Positions 33,421-44,635 of a stretch of 64,000 nt of DNA are shown piece by piece. Numbering within the stretch: the first letter of the stretch is position 1; each line of letters starts with the position of its first letter. The position numbers and the translations under genes are program-made. The notes beneath the pieces are model-generated. The model was not told the DNA's origin and made no database searches. It worked only from the letters and a program-made list of their open reading frames with translations. The stretch comes from Antedon mediterranea. Taxonomy: Eukaryota > Echinodermata > Crinoidea > Comatulida > Antedonidae. The stretch is from NCBI RefSeq assembly GCF_964355755.1, contig NC_092671.1, positions 24,982,070-25,046,069 of the forward strand, written 5' to 3'.

Positions 33421-34345
33421 TATGTGTTTTTGAAGGTTTGCCTGATTTTAGATGTACCCACTGTACAAGGGGTCGCAGTAACCTTTTTATAATAATTTTC
33501 CCTAATAAAATTGTCAGGCAATATATGGTTCAGCACTACTATATTGTGGATCATAGATCATATTGATTGTCATCTGATTATTTACTGTACATTATCTTCA
33601 ATTTCTGCTATCACAACAAAAACCTAGGTTTATTATATTATTATTTTAATTACCAAGTCATATTTTATTATTGATTTTCCTAGAAATTTACTATTAATGA
33701 TATACATGGTTATTATGACGAATTATTGATTAAGCAATATTGATATAGCAAGAGACAAGATTACAGAGTATTATGTAAGATGCAAAACTCTTCATGTACT
33801 GTATACGGTACAGTAAATTGTGATTCCAAATTGACTGTAATAATATAAGGATACTGTAACTACATTATTTACAGTACCACCAACACACATTAGGATCAAG
33901 TTCTGCTACAAAAAAGATACCTAGGTGTATCTGTACTTACCATGTCTAGGGACACTGATTTTATAATTTGGAATTTCTTTAGAAAATATAAGCTTACTCA
34001 TAATTGCCATCATATATTTCTCATGTATATAGATATTGTGGAGCTGGCCTATACAAGTTATCCTCTTTAACTAAAGTTAAAAACTAGAAAGACACTCCAA
34101 GAGTGCATACTGTGAAATTCTCCTACATAAGATTTCTCCGGTAAAAAAGAAATATATATATATATTTGTGTGTGTCTTAATGCTGTTTGTGATTTAGGCT
34201 AATTTCACTACAAGCATGTGTATGCGAGTTTGGTGTAATGGCTATGTAACAAGCCTTTCAATTAACAATAGCTTCAGTTGACTAACAATAGCTTCAGTTG
34301 ACTAACAATAGAACAGCAATGCGAAAATCAAACGAGTGAACAATA

Positions 34346-34693
34346 TTGCAGAAAAAAGCTTTACGTATTATTACTCAAAGTAAATACAATGCCCATTCAG
34401 AACCTCTTTTTAAAAAATTCAGATTTCTCAATTTATGTGATATTCATAAACTATGCCAATTAAAATTTTACTATAAATATTCAAATAATATGTTACCTGA
34501 TTATTTTCAAAGGTTTTTTTTAGAACTAAATTCAGCTTTACATTCGTATAACACACGTATAAAAGACAACTTTCATGTTGTGAGGGTCAATCATGAGTTT
34601 GCAAAGAAGTGTATTAGGTATAGCCTAACTTTATTAATTAACAATACTGTAAATTTGATTACTGAAAAGGTAAATACACATTCTTTGAAATAA
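34346..34693 (+). mobile_element. LINE reverse-transcriptase C-terminal fragment
   Basis: 115 codons reading LQKKALRIITQSKYNAHSEP (from about 34343), then LFKKFRFLNLCDIHKLCQLK and later YNTR before TAA. QK-ALRII--SKYNAHSEPLFK----LN--DI is typical of Jockey/CR1-like LINE polymerases just after the thumb region. The copy is 5'-truncated. Imperfect tandem TAACAATAGCTTCAGTTGAC precedes it at 34263–34310. Confidence 0.85.
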
Positions 34694-35539
34694 CGGTCTG
34701 GACCGTTAGTATTTTGCTATTTGAAAGTAACTAATCTGGTTACGAACGACTGTCAAAATGGTACCTGTCGAAATAACATACACCGCGCATCACAGTAGCG
34801 CAATGGCTTGGCGCATTGTGTATCGGTCGCGCGCTAGTTATGCCGCCAAAGCATTACAAAGGTTTTTGTGGATTGGCATGTTTGTTTGTTTTCTGAATAA
34901 AAAATAATGCCATGGAGTCATTTTCATTATGAAGTCTTTAATTTTTTTATTGTATGTATACCCTAATTGTTTTGGTGTTTCACTGTAAGTGACCGGGTTT
35001 CACGCAAAAAACTTGTTTAGAAATGGTATGGATATTATCATCAGACTAGTACCAGACTAGTATTACTGGCTAGCCTGGGCCTAGGCCTAGTTGTAAAATG
35101 GTTCCGGACCAACTTTAGGCCTAGTTAACTAGGCCTGGTGTCATTACTATGTGGATTTTGGTGAAACATTGATGTAAGATTTATGATTTATAAAATGTAA
35201 TACATTTTTCAATAGTGATAACTTGTTTTTATAGGCCTATATGTGCCGTGTAAGTAACTTTTTGGTTGTTTGTTTATTTCACCGGGCGATATTTTCATAT
35301 TCTGATGTCTTGCACAAAATCGCGAATATCTCGACTTTCTTGCGCGAAACTACGAAAAACTCAAAAAGTGTGTTACTTTTATTTTACTATTACGATTTAC
35401 ATATTGCGATTTGAAAATCGTTCTTGGTACCATTGTGAAGCTAAAATCTTTATTATTATTTTAGTCTAAATTACATAATAATATAAATCAGATCACAGGT
35501 ACATAGTTTCAATCAGCTTTAATAAAAACATCGAATTGG

Positions 35540-35600
35540 GCTAAAAACGCTGGCGGTGGCAGTTTCTAACTGGAAAAACCTCTGGCAGTCAAAGTTTTAA
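35540..35600. mobile_element. solo right end of a TTAA piggyBac-like element
   Basis: Ends CTGGCAGTCAAAGTTTTAA with TTAA at 35597–35600. Its reverse complement, TTAAAACTTTGACTGCCA, matches the termini of the element at 7709–8537. The left end was not found upstream. Confidence 0.45.
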
Positions 35601-36615
35601 CGAAATCTGTAAAAGCAGCAGCTGATATACTTGCTACTTATTAGTTAGTCTGCGACATACCTGAACTTATATATTACTAACTACCATCCAACTTCCTACA
35701 GTATCTGCCATTGTGACAGCCAGTTTATATTCTGTGCACACCAGTATCTATCTCTAGTACATCAATGTATTTGAGTATTGGTCTTCCTTTGCAAGCCCAT
35801 GTTTTGGCTGCCACAGCAGAACATCTGCAATGAGCACAGTGTCCAGCAAATGTCAGTCATCTTTTTCTTATTGTTTCTATTATTACAGCTGATATTTAAC
35901 TACTAAAAAATTGCAAAAAAAAGTTTTTCTGCTGTATTCAATTATAGAGATGTTTACAATTATCATTATTTTTATTAAAATAACAAATGTCTATTCTACC
36001 CTAAAACAGTTTTAATCCAAAATTAATTTTAAGATAAAAATGCACAGGGTCTGTACATACAAAAATATTTGTGAGACATGTTTGTGTTATCATGGCATTT
36101 GATACTGCAAACAATTTTGTATACAGTAAAAATGTAAAATATGTTTAATTAGTGGCAACTGTATTTAATATTTAATATTAATAAATTTGGTATACTGTAG
36201 GTATACTGTATTACATTGTGTGTAGATAGAAAACAATAGTAGAGGCCTAACTGTAGAGTATCAATGTGCTTTGGTATATTCTTGCTTGATTTACTATAAT
36301 TATTATTATAGTCATGTGTTTTCCTATAGTACTGTAGTGTATGTAGCCTATTGATGACAATGACCTTGGCCAGTGTCTTTGTTGTAACAAGGCACAAATT
36401 ATTCTGTCACAGATGGGAGTTAGTTGGCTGAAAATTTACATTTTCATAAAAGAGGTCGAAGCGCACTTATGCTATAATAGAAGGCTTTGTCATAAGCAAT
36501 ATAGTTATATGATTACTATAATGATTAAAATCAGTACAGTTAGTACTACAGTTATGGACTAATTTTCAATCCACTATTTATACTAAACAATATTTAAGGG
36601 CTTGAAAGTATTGCA
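35601..36615. other. intergenic, nothing specific
   Basis: AT-rich, with several TACTGTA/TACAGTA words and no recognised gene. Confidence 0.5.
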
Positions 36616-37227
36616 GGGTCATTCCATCTCAGATCACCCAATGAGTTAAACCCTACCTCTTCCAATTTTGATGAAATTTGGTATATGGGTAATTCATAGC
36701 AATTAAAGCCAAAATTTCAAATTTTAACTTTATCAGACCAACGGTTTTCAAGATATCGCAATTTCAATTTTCGGTTTTTATGCAAAAAAGGGCGCGTCCG
36801 CCACGTTTCAAAGAGCTGTATCTCGGGAACTATAGGTTCGATTTTAAAAGCAAAGGTATTTTTGTAAAGGGGAGACCATAAGGAATCTAAATATACTAAT
36901 TGTGTGTGTTTTATGTTAATTTTAAGTTGAATAAAACTTTGACATATATTTTGACCTTGAAATTTCCCCCGTGGAACACGCCCGTTTTGTTGGTGACTAT
37001 CATGAAAAATGTAGCCCAACGTGTCAACTACAACATATAAAAAAATTGGAGGGGTTTTTTTCTTTGTTTCCATGAAATTACAATTTGAAGTTGACATACC
37101 TCTTCCTTTTAGTGTATTTTTGGTGTCTGTCCATGCATTACTTCAATGTCAATTTGATGTATTCCAAAATTAATTTTATTTACAAACTAAATATTATTAT
37201 AATGTTACAATTGTCTATGTCTGGCCT

Positions 37228-37786
37228 TTACTCCTTGTCATCTGGACAATTCAAACAGTATTTAGAAATGTTGTGGCGATCATTTTGGGAAATACTGTAA
37301 TTCCTAGTCGAAGCGGATTTTATAAACGGAGAGGCTATAATACAATGTACATTTGATTCAGGAATCCAACAACAGTCTTCTTTGGACGGCCAATAAAAGG
37401 TTTTCGCTGACCCATGAGGATGCATAAATTTAATTTGAAAATCCCCAAACTCTTCTGCGAGTGAGACATCCACCACCAAACCAATCCATGGGACACCATC
37501 ATAACTACAGCACACAAAATTCTGAATTCTAATAATGGTGGGTTGTGTATCAGCAACAATTTCATTTTCATCACTGAAAGATTCTTGAATCACTACCACA
37601 TCCGGAGGGTTTATCTGGGTACTTTGTAGACCTGCATCTGTGCCAGAGAAACGGGAACAAAGCGATGATATTGTAATGTACCCTTGATGGTCTGGGCGAG
37701 GTTGAATCTCGGCTTTATTTCTTTTTCCACAGTAGATACCTCATCTATTCCCACATGAAAAAAGTTGATGCCTGGAATGTCCATAT
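37228..37786 (-). pseudogene. transposase C-terminal part, frameshifted
   Basis: Reading on the minus strand from 37786: MDIPGINFFHVGIDEVSTVE, later QTIKGTLQYHRFVPVSLAQM, then a frame break near 37625. In a second frame it continues with WIGLVVDVSLAEEFGDFQIK, MHPHGSAKTFYWPSKEDCCW and ends near 37228. The string FMHPHG-AK-F-WP---D-CW recurs in many animal transposon-derived proteins. It is the C-terminal half of the gene whose upstream part is at 38140–38440. There is one frameshift plus the SINE insertion, and it is not functional. Confidence 0.75.
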
Positions 37787-38139
37787 GAGCGAGTCATATG
37801 GCCGAGCGGTTAAGGCAGGGGCGCCGTTTACCGTACCTAAAAGAGCCAACAACAACATCGGCAAGGGTTCGAGGCCGACTCGCTCCGTTCTGGTGGTGGA
37901 ACAAGTCTTCTCGGATAAGGACTATAAACCGTAGGTCCAGTGTACACAGTTATAACATGTGTGTACTTTAAAGAACCCAGTTCATTATTCGAAAAAGAGT
38001 AGGGGGTTACCCCGGTGAACTGGTTCACACAATAGCCCCTGTATCAGGGGGATTACCACCTATCTGATAGGACAGTGATTAATTCACCATTGATAATCCT
38101 TGGCCACATTGCCTAAAGACATAAAATAAAAATAAAAAA
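37787..38139 (+). mobile_element. tRNA-Leu-like SINE inserted in the transposase
   Basis: The head at 37787–37886 has an 8-bp acceptor-type stem (GAGCGAGT with ACTCGCTC), an A box TGGCCGAGCGGTTAAGG and a B box GGTTCGAGGCC. The A box resembles tRNA-Leu. The body at 37887–38110 carries TCTTCTCGGATAAGGACTAT and GAAAAAGAGTAGGGGG, a conserved central segment. The tail is ATAAAATAAAAATAAAAAA ending near 38139. The same TCTTCTCGGATAAGGACTAT word occurs inverted at 39257–39281, part of another copy. It splits the transposase frame, so it inserted after the DNA transposon. Confidence 0.82.
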
Positions 38140-38440
38140 TTACACAGTAGTCGAACATACTGAGAGATGTGATAATATGACATTCAGTCAAATGCTGTAA
38201 GCTTCTCTTAGTGACAAGCCTCTTAACTGTTCCACCTATGCCATCAAACGCACTCTTGCCATGTGATGTAGCGAAAAAATTCCACTCGGCGTCTAAACCA
38301 AAATCTTCCTGGTGGTGGCAAAGGTTAATAAAGTTATATTTGTTTTTGTATTGGCCGCCACATCCATCTGTGAAATAATGAACTTTTTTCATGGTTGGTA
38401 GTTTTGTTTTTATATAGGGGATGACAACCTTTAAAAAGAC
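38140..38440 (-). pseudogene. transposase central part (DGCGGQYKN motif)
   Basis: The minus-strand frame from about 38440 reads VFLKVVIPYIKTKLPTMKKV, YFTDGCGGQYKNKYNFINLC, HHQEDFGLDAEWNFFATSHG and KSAFDGIGGTVKRLVTKRSL before the SINE. The F-DG---Q-KNK-NF-NLCHH--DF---AEW-FFATSHGKS-CDGIGGTVKR pattern is that of a widespread animal DNA-transposon protein. The Asp in TDG and the later Asp in FDG are plausible metal-binding residues of an RNase H-like DDE core (inference). The N-terminal part, expected on the right, was not found between 38440 and the arm at 38680, so the element is internally deleted. Confidence 0.78.
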
Positions 38441-39244
38441 CTATACAGTTAACTGTTGTATGTTCTCTGCAATCACTTATTATGCATATGTTAATGTGCA
38501 TAATAACATAGTAAGGACACTAAACTATGTGTCAAAATTGATTTGAAAAGTATGTGAGTTACCCAGTATTTCTCATATCAAAATATATCTACTGTTTAAG
38601 TGGGCCTGATGAGAAAGCGTAACAATAAGACACCTTAACAGTTAGTGTTCACACTGTGTATAAAGTATAACAACACCAAAAATACACTAAAAGGAAGAGG
38701 TATGTCAACTTCAAATTGTAATTTCATGGAAACAAACTAAAAAACCCCTCCAATTTTTTTATATGTTGTAGTTGACACGTAGGGCTACATTTTTCGTGAT
38801 AGTCACCAACAAATCGGGCGTGTTCCACGGGGTCAATTTCAAGGTCAAAATATATGTCAAAGTTTTATTCAACTTAAAATTAACATAAAACACACACAAT
38901 TAGTATATTTAGGTTCCTTATGGTCTCCCCTTTACAAAAATACCTTTGTTTTTAAAATCGAACCTATAGTTCCCGAGATACAGCTCTTTGAAACGTAGCA
39001 GCCGCGCGCTTTTTTGCGTAAAAACCGAAAATTGAAATTGCGATATCTCGAAAACCATTGGTCCGATAAAGTTAAAATTTGAAATTTTGGCTTTAATTGC
39101 TATGAATCACCCATATACCAAATTTCATCAAAATTGGAAGAGGTAGGGTTTAAAATTCCATTTTTTTTGGGTGAACTGAGATGGAATGACCCTGCAGATG
39201 ATTTTTTGGATTTTTTATTTATATTTGGTGACCTCTTCAGTCAG

Positions 39245-39300
39245 GGCCTAGTTTTATAGTCCTTATCCGAGAAGACTCAATTTACCATCATAACCATAGA
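39245..39300 (-). mobile_element. SINE fragment, inverted
   Basis: On the minus strand contains TCTTCTCGGATAAGGACTAT, identical to the body of the SINE at 37787–38139. The rest is too diverged to delimit. Confidence 0.55.
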
Positions 39301-39408
39301 GCGAGTGAGCATCAAACCCGTGCCAATGTTGTGGCTACATACCGTAATTAACCGCTCACTTACTCAGTCAAGTACAGTATGCCACATTTGAATTAATTAA
39401 TACCTTTA

Positions 39409-39749
39409 GCCCGGCGCAAACTAGAGCTATCGGCTGAGCCAACTGGCATGAGTAACACTTGGCTCACTAAAAAATTTGATTTTCTAATTGGATTATTACT
39501 TACTACGCTATACGGCACGCGCTGACATATAATAAATCCGAACATGTCATGTGCAGTGGAATTTTTTAGTGAGTTATCTGCTCACGTTCGGCGCACACTT
39601 GAGGAAAATGACACGTGTGCCAAAAAATATTAAGCACGATAAATATTTTCCTCAGCAGAACGAGTGGCCGATTCCTCCCCGGCACATACAATGAGCAAAG
39701 TGTTACTCGTGCCAGTTGGCTCAGCCGATAGCTCTAGTGTGTGCCAGGC
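39409..39749. mobile_element. TTA-flanked MITE (PIF/Harbinger-like), 341 bp
   Basis: TTA at 39406–39408 and 39750–39752. The inverted ends are about 50 bp long: GCCCGGCGCAAACTAGAG on the left and GCCTGGCACACACTAGAG on the right, both continuing with CTATCGGCTGAGCCAACTGG. A 3-bp TTA/TWA duplication is the signature of PIF/Harbinger elements. It is non-coding. Confidence 0.85.
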
Positions 39750-39906
39750 TTATACTTATTACAGTATTTTAAACTGATAGAGCATTGGGCTGTTTTACTG
39801 TAAATACTGTAAAATACAATTTCTTCAATAAAGATTGTTGTTCAATACAGGCAATGAAATGTTTTACATGCCCTTGTACTAAAATTGAACATGGTAACTA
39901 CAGTAA

Positions 39907-40260
39907 GGGTCTGTTTCTGCTGCATAGCATTGAATAAAACATTTTTTTTAAAGTAGTTTTACAAATTTTTATATCAACTGCTTTCTGCTCAATTTTTGCT
40001 AAACCGTTTAAATAAGTGAGTGGTCGACGGAATTTGTTAAAACAGTTAACCAAAATGCAATAGGTACTGGCGGTCAATTTAAACATTACTGCAGTGTAGT
40101 TAACTTGAGGTCAGACTCTCTATCAATAAAATACCTTTTTTGCGCTGCAGCTTAAAATTGCACAGCAATAACCGGTTAAATGGCGTTCTAACACTGAATT
40201 GATTGGGTGTTTTTATTTAACCGGTTATTGAAAATTTGTCCTGTTTCTGCTCAAAAGAAA
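39907..40260. mobile_element. GTTTCTGCT-type element remnant, copy 3
   Basis: Starts GGGTCTGTTTCTGCTGC. The interior has AATAACCGGTTAAATGGCG and AACCGGTTATTG palindromic words. The TTAAATGGCGTT word recurs at about 62121 next to copy 5. The right boundary is unclear; a direct, not inverted, CCTGTTTCTGCTC lies at 40241. Confidence 0.5.
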
Positions 40261-40455
40261 TTGGGGTTAATTCATTAACACGCTAATTTTTTTCCACCAT
40301 GAATAAAGGATATGAAGATTTATGAGTGCAAGATGCTGTTCCCATTACTCTATACAGTATTTTGATAGTAGTTTTCAATATTTTTGTTCTATTGTTTAGT
40401 AACATACTGTCTTTATTTTATAAATATTGATAAATATTGATAAACCTATGCTATA

Positions 40456-41143
40456 GGCCCTGTTTCTGCTGCCAAGTAAATACCGTATTTAATACGGTAT
40501 TTTTTGAATACCGTATTTATACCGTATTTTGTTGGCAGCAGAAACTTCGCTCATAAAAAAAATACCGTATTTTGTATACCGTATTTTCCCCACAAAATTT
40601 GTGGATAAAATACGGTATTTACAAATTTATACCGTATTTTTTGTACCCATTTCTGCTGCCAATAAAAAATACCGTATTTTTTTGACCTGCCACATGAGGT
40701 CAATATCGTGGTTTTATTTTCTGTCGCTGTCACAGTATTTACTATATAAATCTGTGTGGGGAGGGAGGGGGAGGGCAAGCTAAAATGTCCGGCCAACTAA
40801 AAGGTAATAAAAGGGACAACCACATTTATAAAGACATTTCTAAAAATAAAGCAGGAGTACGGAATAGACTTGTCTCCAAAGCAAGTAAACTCAAAGCTGA
40901 AGAGCCTGCGAAAGCAGTAACAGTTGCAAAAGACAATAACTCGGGGAATTACTTCCTTTATTGCGACTTTTAATTATTGACCAAATAAATGAATGGCAAA
41001 TTGGGTAAAAAGGATGAAATTTAACACGACCACCCAAGAAGTATTGTTAGCAGAAACGGGGTACTAAAAATACTCTATTAAATACCGTATTTTATACCGT
41101 ATTTTTATACCGTATTTTGAGCAGTTGCAGCAGAAACAGGCCC
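40456..41143. mobile_element. GTTTCTGCT-type element, copy 4 with ATACGGTAT cores
   Basis: 688 bp with ends GGCCCTGTTTCTGCTGC and, as reverse complement, GGGCCTGTTTCTGCTGC. Each end carries a cluster of AATACCGTATTTT or AAATACGGTATT words: about ten in 40488–40682 and three in 41080–41118. A 62-codon open frame (MSGQLKGNKRDNHIYKDISK, 40785–40973, +) lies in the middle; it has no recognised family and could be a transposase remnant or chance. Confidence 0.75.
40785..40973 (+). CDS. hypothetical 62-codon frame inside the element
   Basis: ATG to TAA, lysine-rich and free of low-complexity sequence, with segments such as NRLVSKASKLKAEEPAKAVT. It lies between the two ATACGGTAT clusters of the element at 40456–41143. 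I do not recognise it. Its composition (basic, helix-favouring) is more protein-like than surrounding frames, but the length gives no statistical support. Confidence 0.2.
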   Translation: MSGQLKGNKRDNHIYKDISKNKAGVRNRLVSKASKLKAEEPAKAVTVAKDNNSGNYFLYCDF

Positions 41144-42197
41144 TTACTGAACCTTTTCTTCTCTGTTTTTATGTACAGTACAAGAGTCTGTTTAGGGTGA
41201 ATAAACAAATACCTGTAGTAAAACAATAATATTAATAATGATTTGGGCTTTTTGAAATTAATTAAGAAGTACGGTATCAAATTTCTGGTAAATGTGGGCT
41301 TTGTTGAAATCAGTGGGTGGTCGTCAATGAAAAAATGTTAACAGAACTCAATCAATGACAGTTTTGTTTTGAGATCTGGATGTACTGTAAAGTAACCCTC
41401 CACGGGAATTTTCCATTTCCTCTCCTGAAGCTCAGGGTAACCAGTTCAAAGTTCTATCTTGATATCTTCATTCGCAGCATTGTAAAATTGAATTGACAAT
41501 TTTTTTTAAATTTATATGAGGGGTACAGTACAGTAGCTGACTCAATTGAGTTACTGTATTTGTATTTTGCTTAAGCTGCCCCTGCCTACTATTTTGTCAT
41601 ATCTTTTTTTAAATATATTGTATTGATTTTATGCTGGTCAAATAAATAAACGAAACGAAACTGTACAGTGTGTAGTTATATCACGTTGCTTATCACTAAT
41701 TGACTTCTAATGTTACACACAGACCTACAATTGTCAAAATGCTTGAGAAAAACATCTAGTTCAAGCACAAGCCATTTGAGCTTGCATGAGCACTACCTAA
41801 TTAAAATGCTTATTTGCCCGTCATTTGACCTTTTGAGAGACTCATTACACTGAATGCTTACTTAGGGCCTAAGTCCTACTCCAGGCAATTTGGTAAACTG
41901 AACAAAATTATTTTGCATTCTGCATTTTTGGTGATTTAGGACAAAGAATTTTATATTATAAAACTAACAAGGAAAGGAAATCGGAGTAATGAAATGTGGA
42001 GATATTAATAATGATATTTAAGATCAACTGAAACTAGTTTTGTTTGTTAGATAATGAAAAAAAGATATATAAATATTATCTTTTTTTCATTATAAATGTT
42101 TGTTGTTTATTTTATGGGATACTTATATAAGTACAGTAATACAATCATTTACATTGACTGTAGGCCTATTTCCAAATTGTTAATAAATTAATATAGT
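41144..42197. other. intergenic, nothing specific
   Basis: AT-rich sequence with no gene or element boundary recognised. Confidence 0.5.
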
Positions 42198-42780
42198 ACA
42201 GTATTCATTATATCTATGATGATACAGTGTACTTGGGCTTCAATTGATGATGTTCTATTTTTACAGTATTCATTATGTCTATGATGATACAGTGTACTTG
42301 GGCTTCAATTGATGATGTTCTATTTTTACAGTATTCATTATGTCTATGATGATACAGTGTACTTGGGCTTCAATTGATGATGTTCTATTTTTACAGTATT
42401 CATTATGTCTATGATGATACAGTGTACTTGGGCTTCAATTGATGATGTTCTATTTTTACAGTATTCATTATGTCTATGATGATACAGTGTACTTGGGCTT
42501 CAATTGATGATGTTCTATTTTTACAGTATTCATTATGTCTATGATGATACAGTGTACTGGTCTTCAATTGATGATGATCTATTTTTACAGTATTCATTAT
42601 GTCTATGATGATACAGTGTACTGGTCTTCAATTGATGATGATCTATTTTTACAGTATTCATTATGTCTATGTTGATACAGTGTACTGGTCTTCAATTGAT
42701 GATGTTCTATTTTTACAGTATTCATTATGTCTATGATGATACAGTGTACTTGGGCTTCAATTGATGATGTTCTATTTTTA
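42198..42780. repeat. 65-bp tandem repeat (about 9 copies)
   Basis: Units start ACAGTATTCATTATGTCTAT and run through GTGTACTTGGGCTTCAATTG. Most are 65 bp. Three consecutive units carry a 2-bp deletion (CTGGTCTTC instead of CTTGGGCTTC) and are 63 bp. The 62-codon minus-strand frame across it is a by-product of the repeat. Confidence 0.95.
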
Positions 42781-44635
42781 ATTTACAGTTTTTATCGGGT
42801 GAATCATTTTGTTTTCCGATAAAACTTTTGCACAAAGTCAATGTGTGAGCTTTAATAAAATGGCCTACTGTACTTTATATCAACAATTGTTTCTTTAAAC
42901 TTATCTTTTCAAGGGGACAATACAGTATATCTTTTTTTACTTACTTAGTCCGGTACATACCCAACTTTTACAGTATGACTAGATTTTTCCATACATTTGC
43001 TGCTGTACATTGAGTGCTGTAGGTCCGTCTGTAGGTCCGTCTGTAGGTCCGTCTAATCAATATGTCATTGTTGGTCTTCCTGGTTTTGTAAGCCCATGTT
43101 TAGGTTGCCATAGAACATTTGAGGTTACCTATTCTTTGCTGCGGGAAAGTGCCTTGCAAATTTCAGTATTCTCTTAAACAGTTATTTCAGCATCAGCATC
43201 AGCATATACAAATCATTCATTATGTTATGAATATTCTGTAGTTTCATCAATATTCGCATTTGTCTTATGGTTTGGGAAGTAGTCGCTGTATACAAACTTG
43301 TTTTCTCATGCAATTTGATCTTTTTAAAATGTGTTGTTAAAAAGATGGCTGACTGGAAAAGCCATCAACTATTAAATATAGTTATGATTTTGTCAAGCAC
43401 ATTACAAATTTCAAAAACATGTTTAATGGATTGTTAATTGTTCACCAAAAGTATGTTACATTTTTTATTAAAATTTTTTATTTGGGAAAGAACGTTCTAT
43501 AAACATTCATAAATAATTACCACTTATTCACAAATAAAACACAATTTTAAGTCATTTTTTATATGATTTTCCTACAGTATGTATACTGTAGTTAAATATA
43601 AATATGACTCCTTTAATTAAACATAACTAAAAAATATGATGAAAGATTATCAAAATCAAGATATTTGATTAGATTTTCAAATTACTATACTTTATTCTCG
43701 GTAATTGACCTTCTTCTCCTTAGGGTAGGGTCCTCATATTTTCTTTGAATAATTTTACACTATAAACAGAGATGATCTCATCATAGTAGTGAATTCCATT
43801 TATCCACAACACGATTTGCATGCCTGCCGCTGTTTTCCAACATCTTTTCTGATCTTGTTCTTGTATAACATCCTGGAGTAACCTATCAAACGTTCACCGT
43901 AAGGCAAGACTAAAAATATCTCTCCAGAAAAGACTTGTCGTATCGGTTAGTGATGTATTTTGATGTATCTTTCATTCATGTTTTTTCTTGTACAGTAATC
44001 ATTAGGGTCTCTATTGAAACTTGTGTCCAATTTTAGAATTGTCTTGTTATTTTCGACAGTCATTTCTATTTTTCTTTTTATAAGCTTTCAAATTAAATAG
44101 TTGAACAGTTCTATTACTTTCTGTGCTATTTTATTCCTGATTATTCCTTGATTTTTATATAAACAAATTTTAAATTTTATATAACAAAAATATGGATTAA
44201 TAATGATAGCATATGGTCTGAATTGTCTGCCATCAATAAAAATATAACGACGTCTATCAGTGTCTACTTCTTTTGTTTAAACAGAGATGTAATAAAATGA
44301 TATTGTATACAAGGCCAATGATGTACACACAAAGGAAAGTGCACATAACTTGTAGTACGGACATTTTGTACTCTATCTACTGTACATTACTAATGAGTTA
44401 CTAGTAATTATATACGCTTATTATTTAGATAATTTTTTAAAACATATTAAAATATAATAAATTGACAATTTGAAGGTCATGAAGGCGATTTATAAATGGT
44501 TATGTAATATTTTGGTATTTGATACGATCTATACTCCAAATACAATATGTGTGTAGACCTTTCGGTATTTTTAGTTACACAGAGCATTTATGTCAACAGT
44601 TGAGTCCTTTGTCGCTCCGCTTGAAACATACATTT
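42781..44635. other. intergenic, minor simple repeats
   Basis: Three copies of GTAGGTCCGTCT at about 43020–43053 and CAGCAT repeats near 43190. Otherwise no feature is recognised. Confidence 0.5.

Larger units (their letters stand above)
36616..39192. mobile_element. 2.58-kb DNA transposon with ~510-bp TIRs
   Basis: Bounded by TGCA at 36612–36615 and 39193–39196, which reads as a 4-bp target duplication. The ends are GGGTCATTCCATCTCAG in inverted orientation. The arms (about 36616–37125 and 38680–39192) are near-identical reverse complements, with only scattered substitutions and small indels. The interior encodes, on the minus strand, the remains of a transposase in two pieces separated by a SINE. 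The superfamily is not certain: the DGCGGQYKN motif recalls RNase H-fold DDE enzymes, and 4-bp duplications occur in Sola-type elements, but I cannot assign it. The element is dead. Confidence 0.85.

Noticed and set aside
35040-35110. GCCTAGGCCTAG-rich patch as a regulatory palindrome array
   Set aside because: Similar GCCTAG words are scattered through the window (48600, 50620, 58600) and look like general composition of this genome or repeat debris.
37787-37886. Functional tRNA-Leu gene
   Set aside because: The head is about 100 nt, lacks a clear anticodon arm and continues into a SINE body and A-rich tail.
42409-42597. 62-codon minus-strand frame in the 65-bp repeat
   Set aside because: The period is not a multiple of three, so the frame is accidental and breaks at each unit change; there is no leader or homologue.
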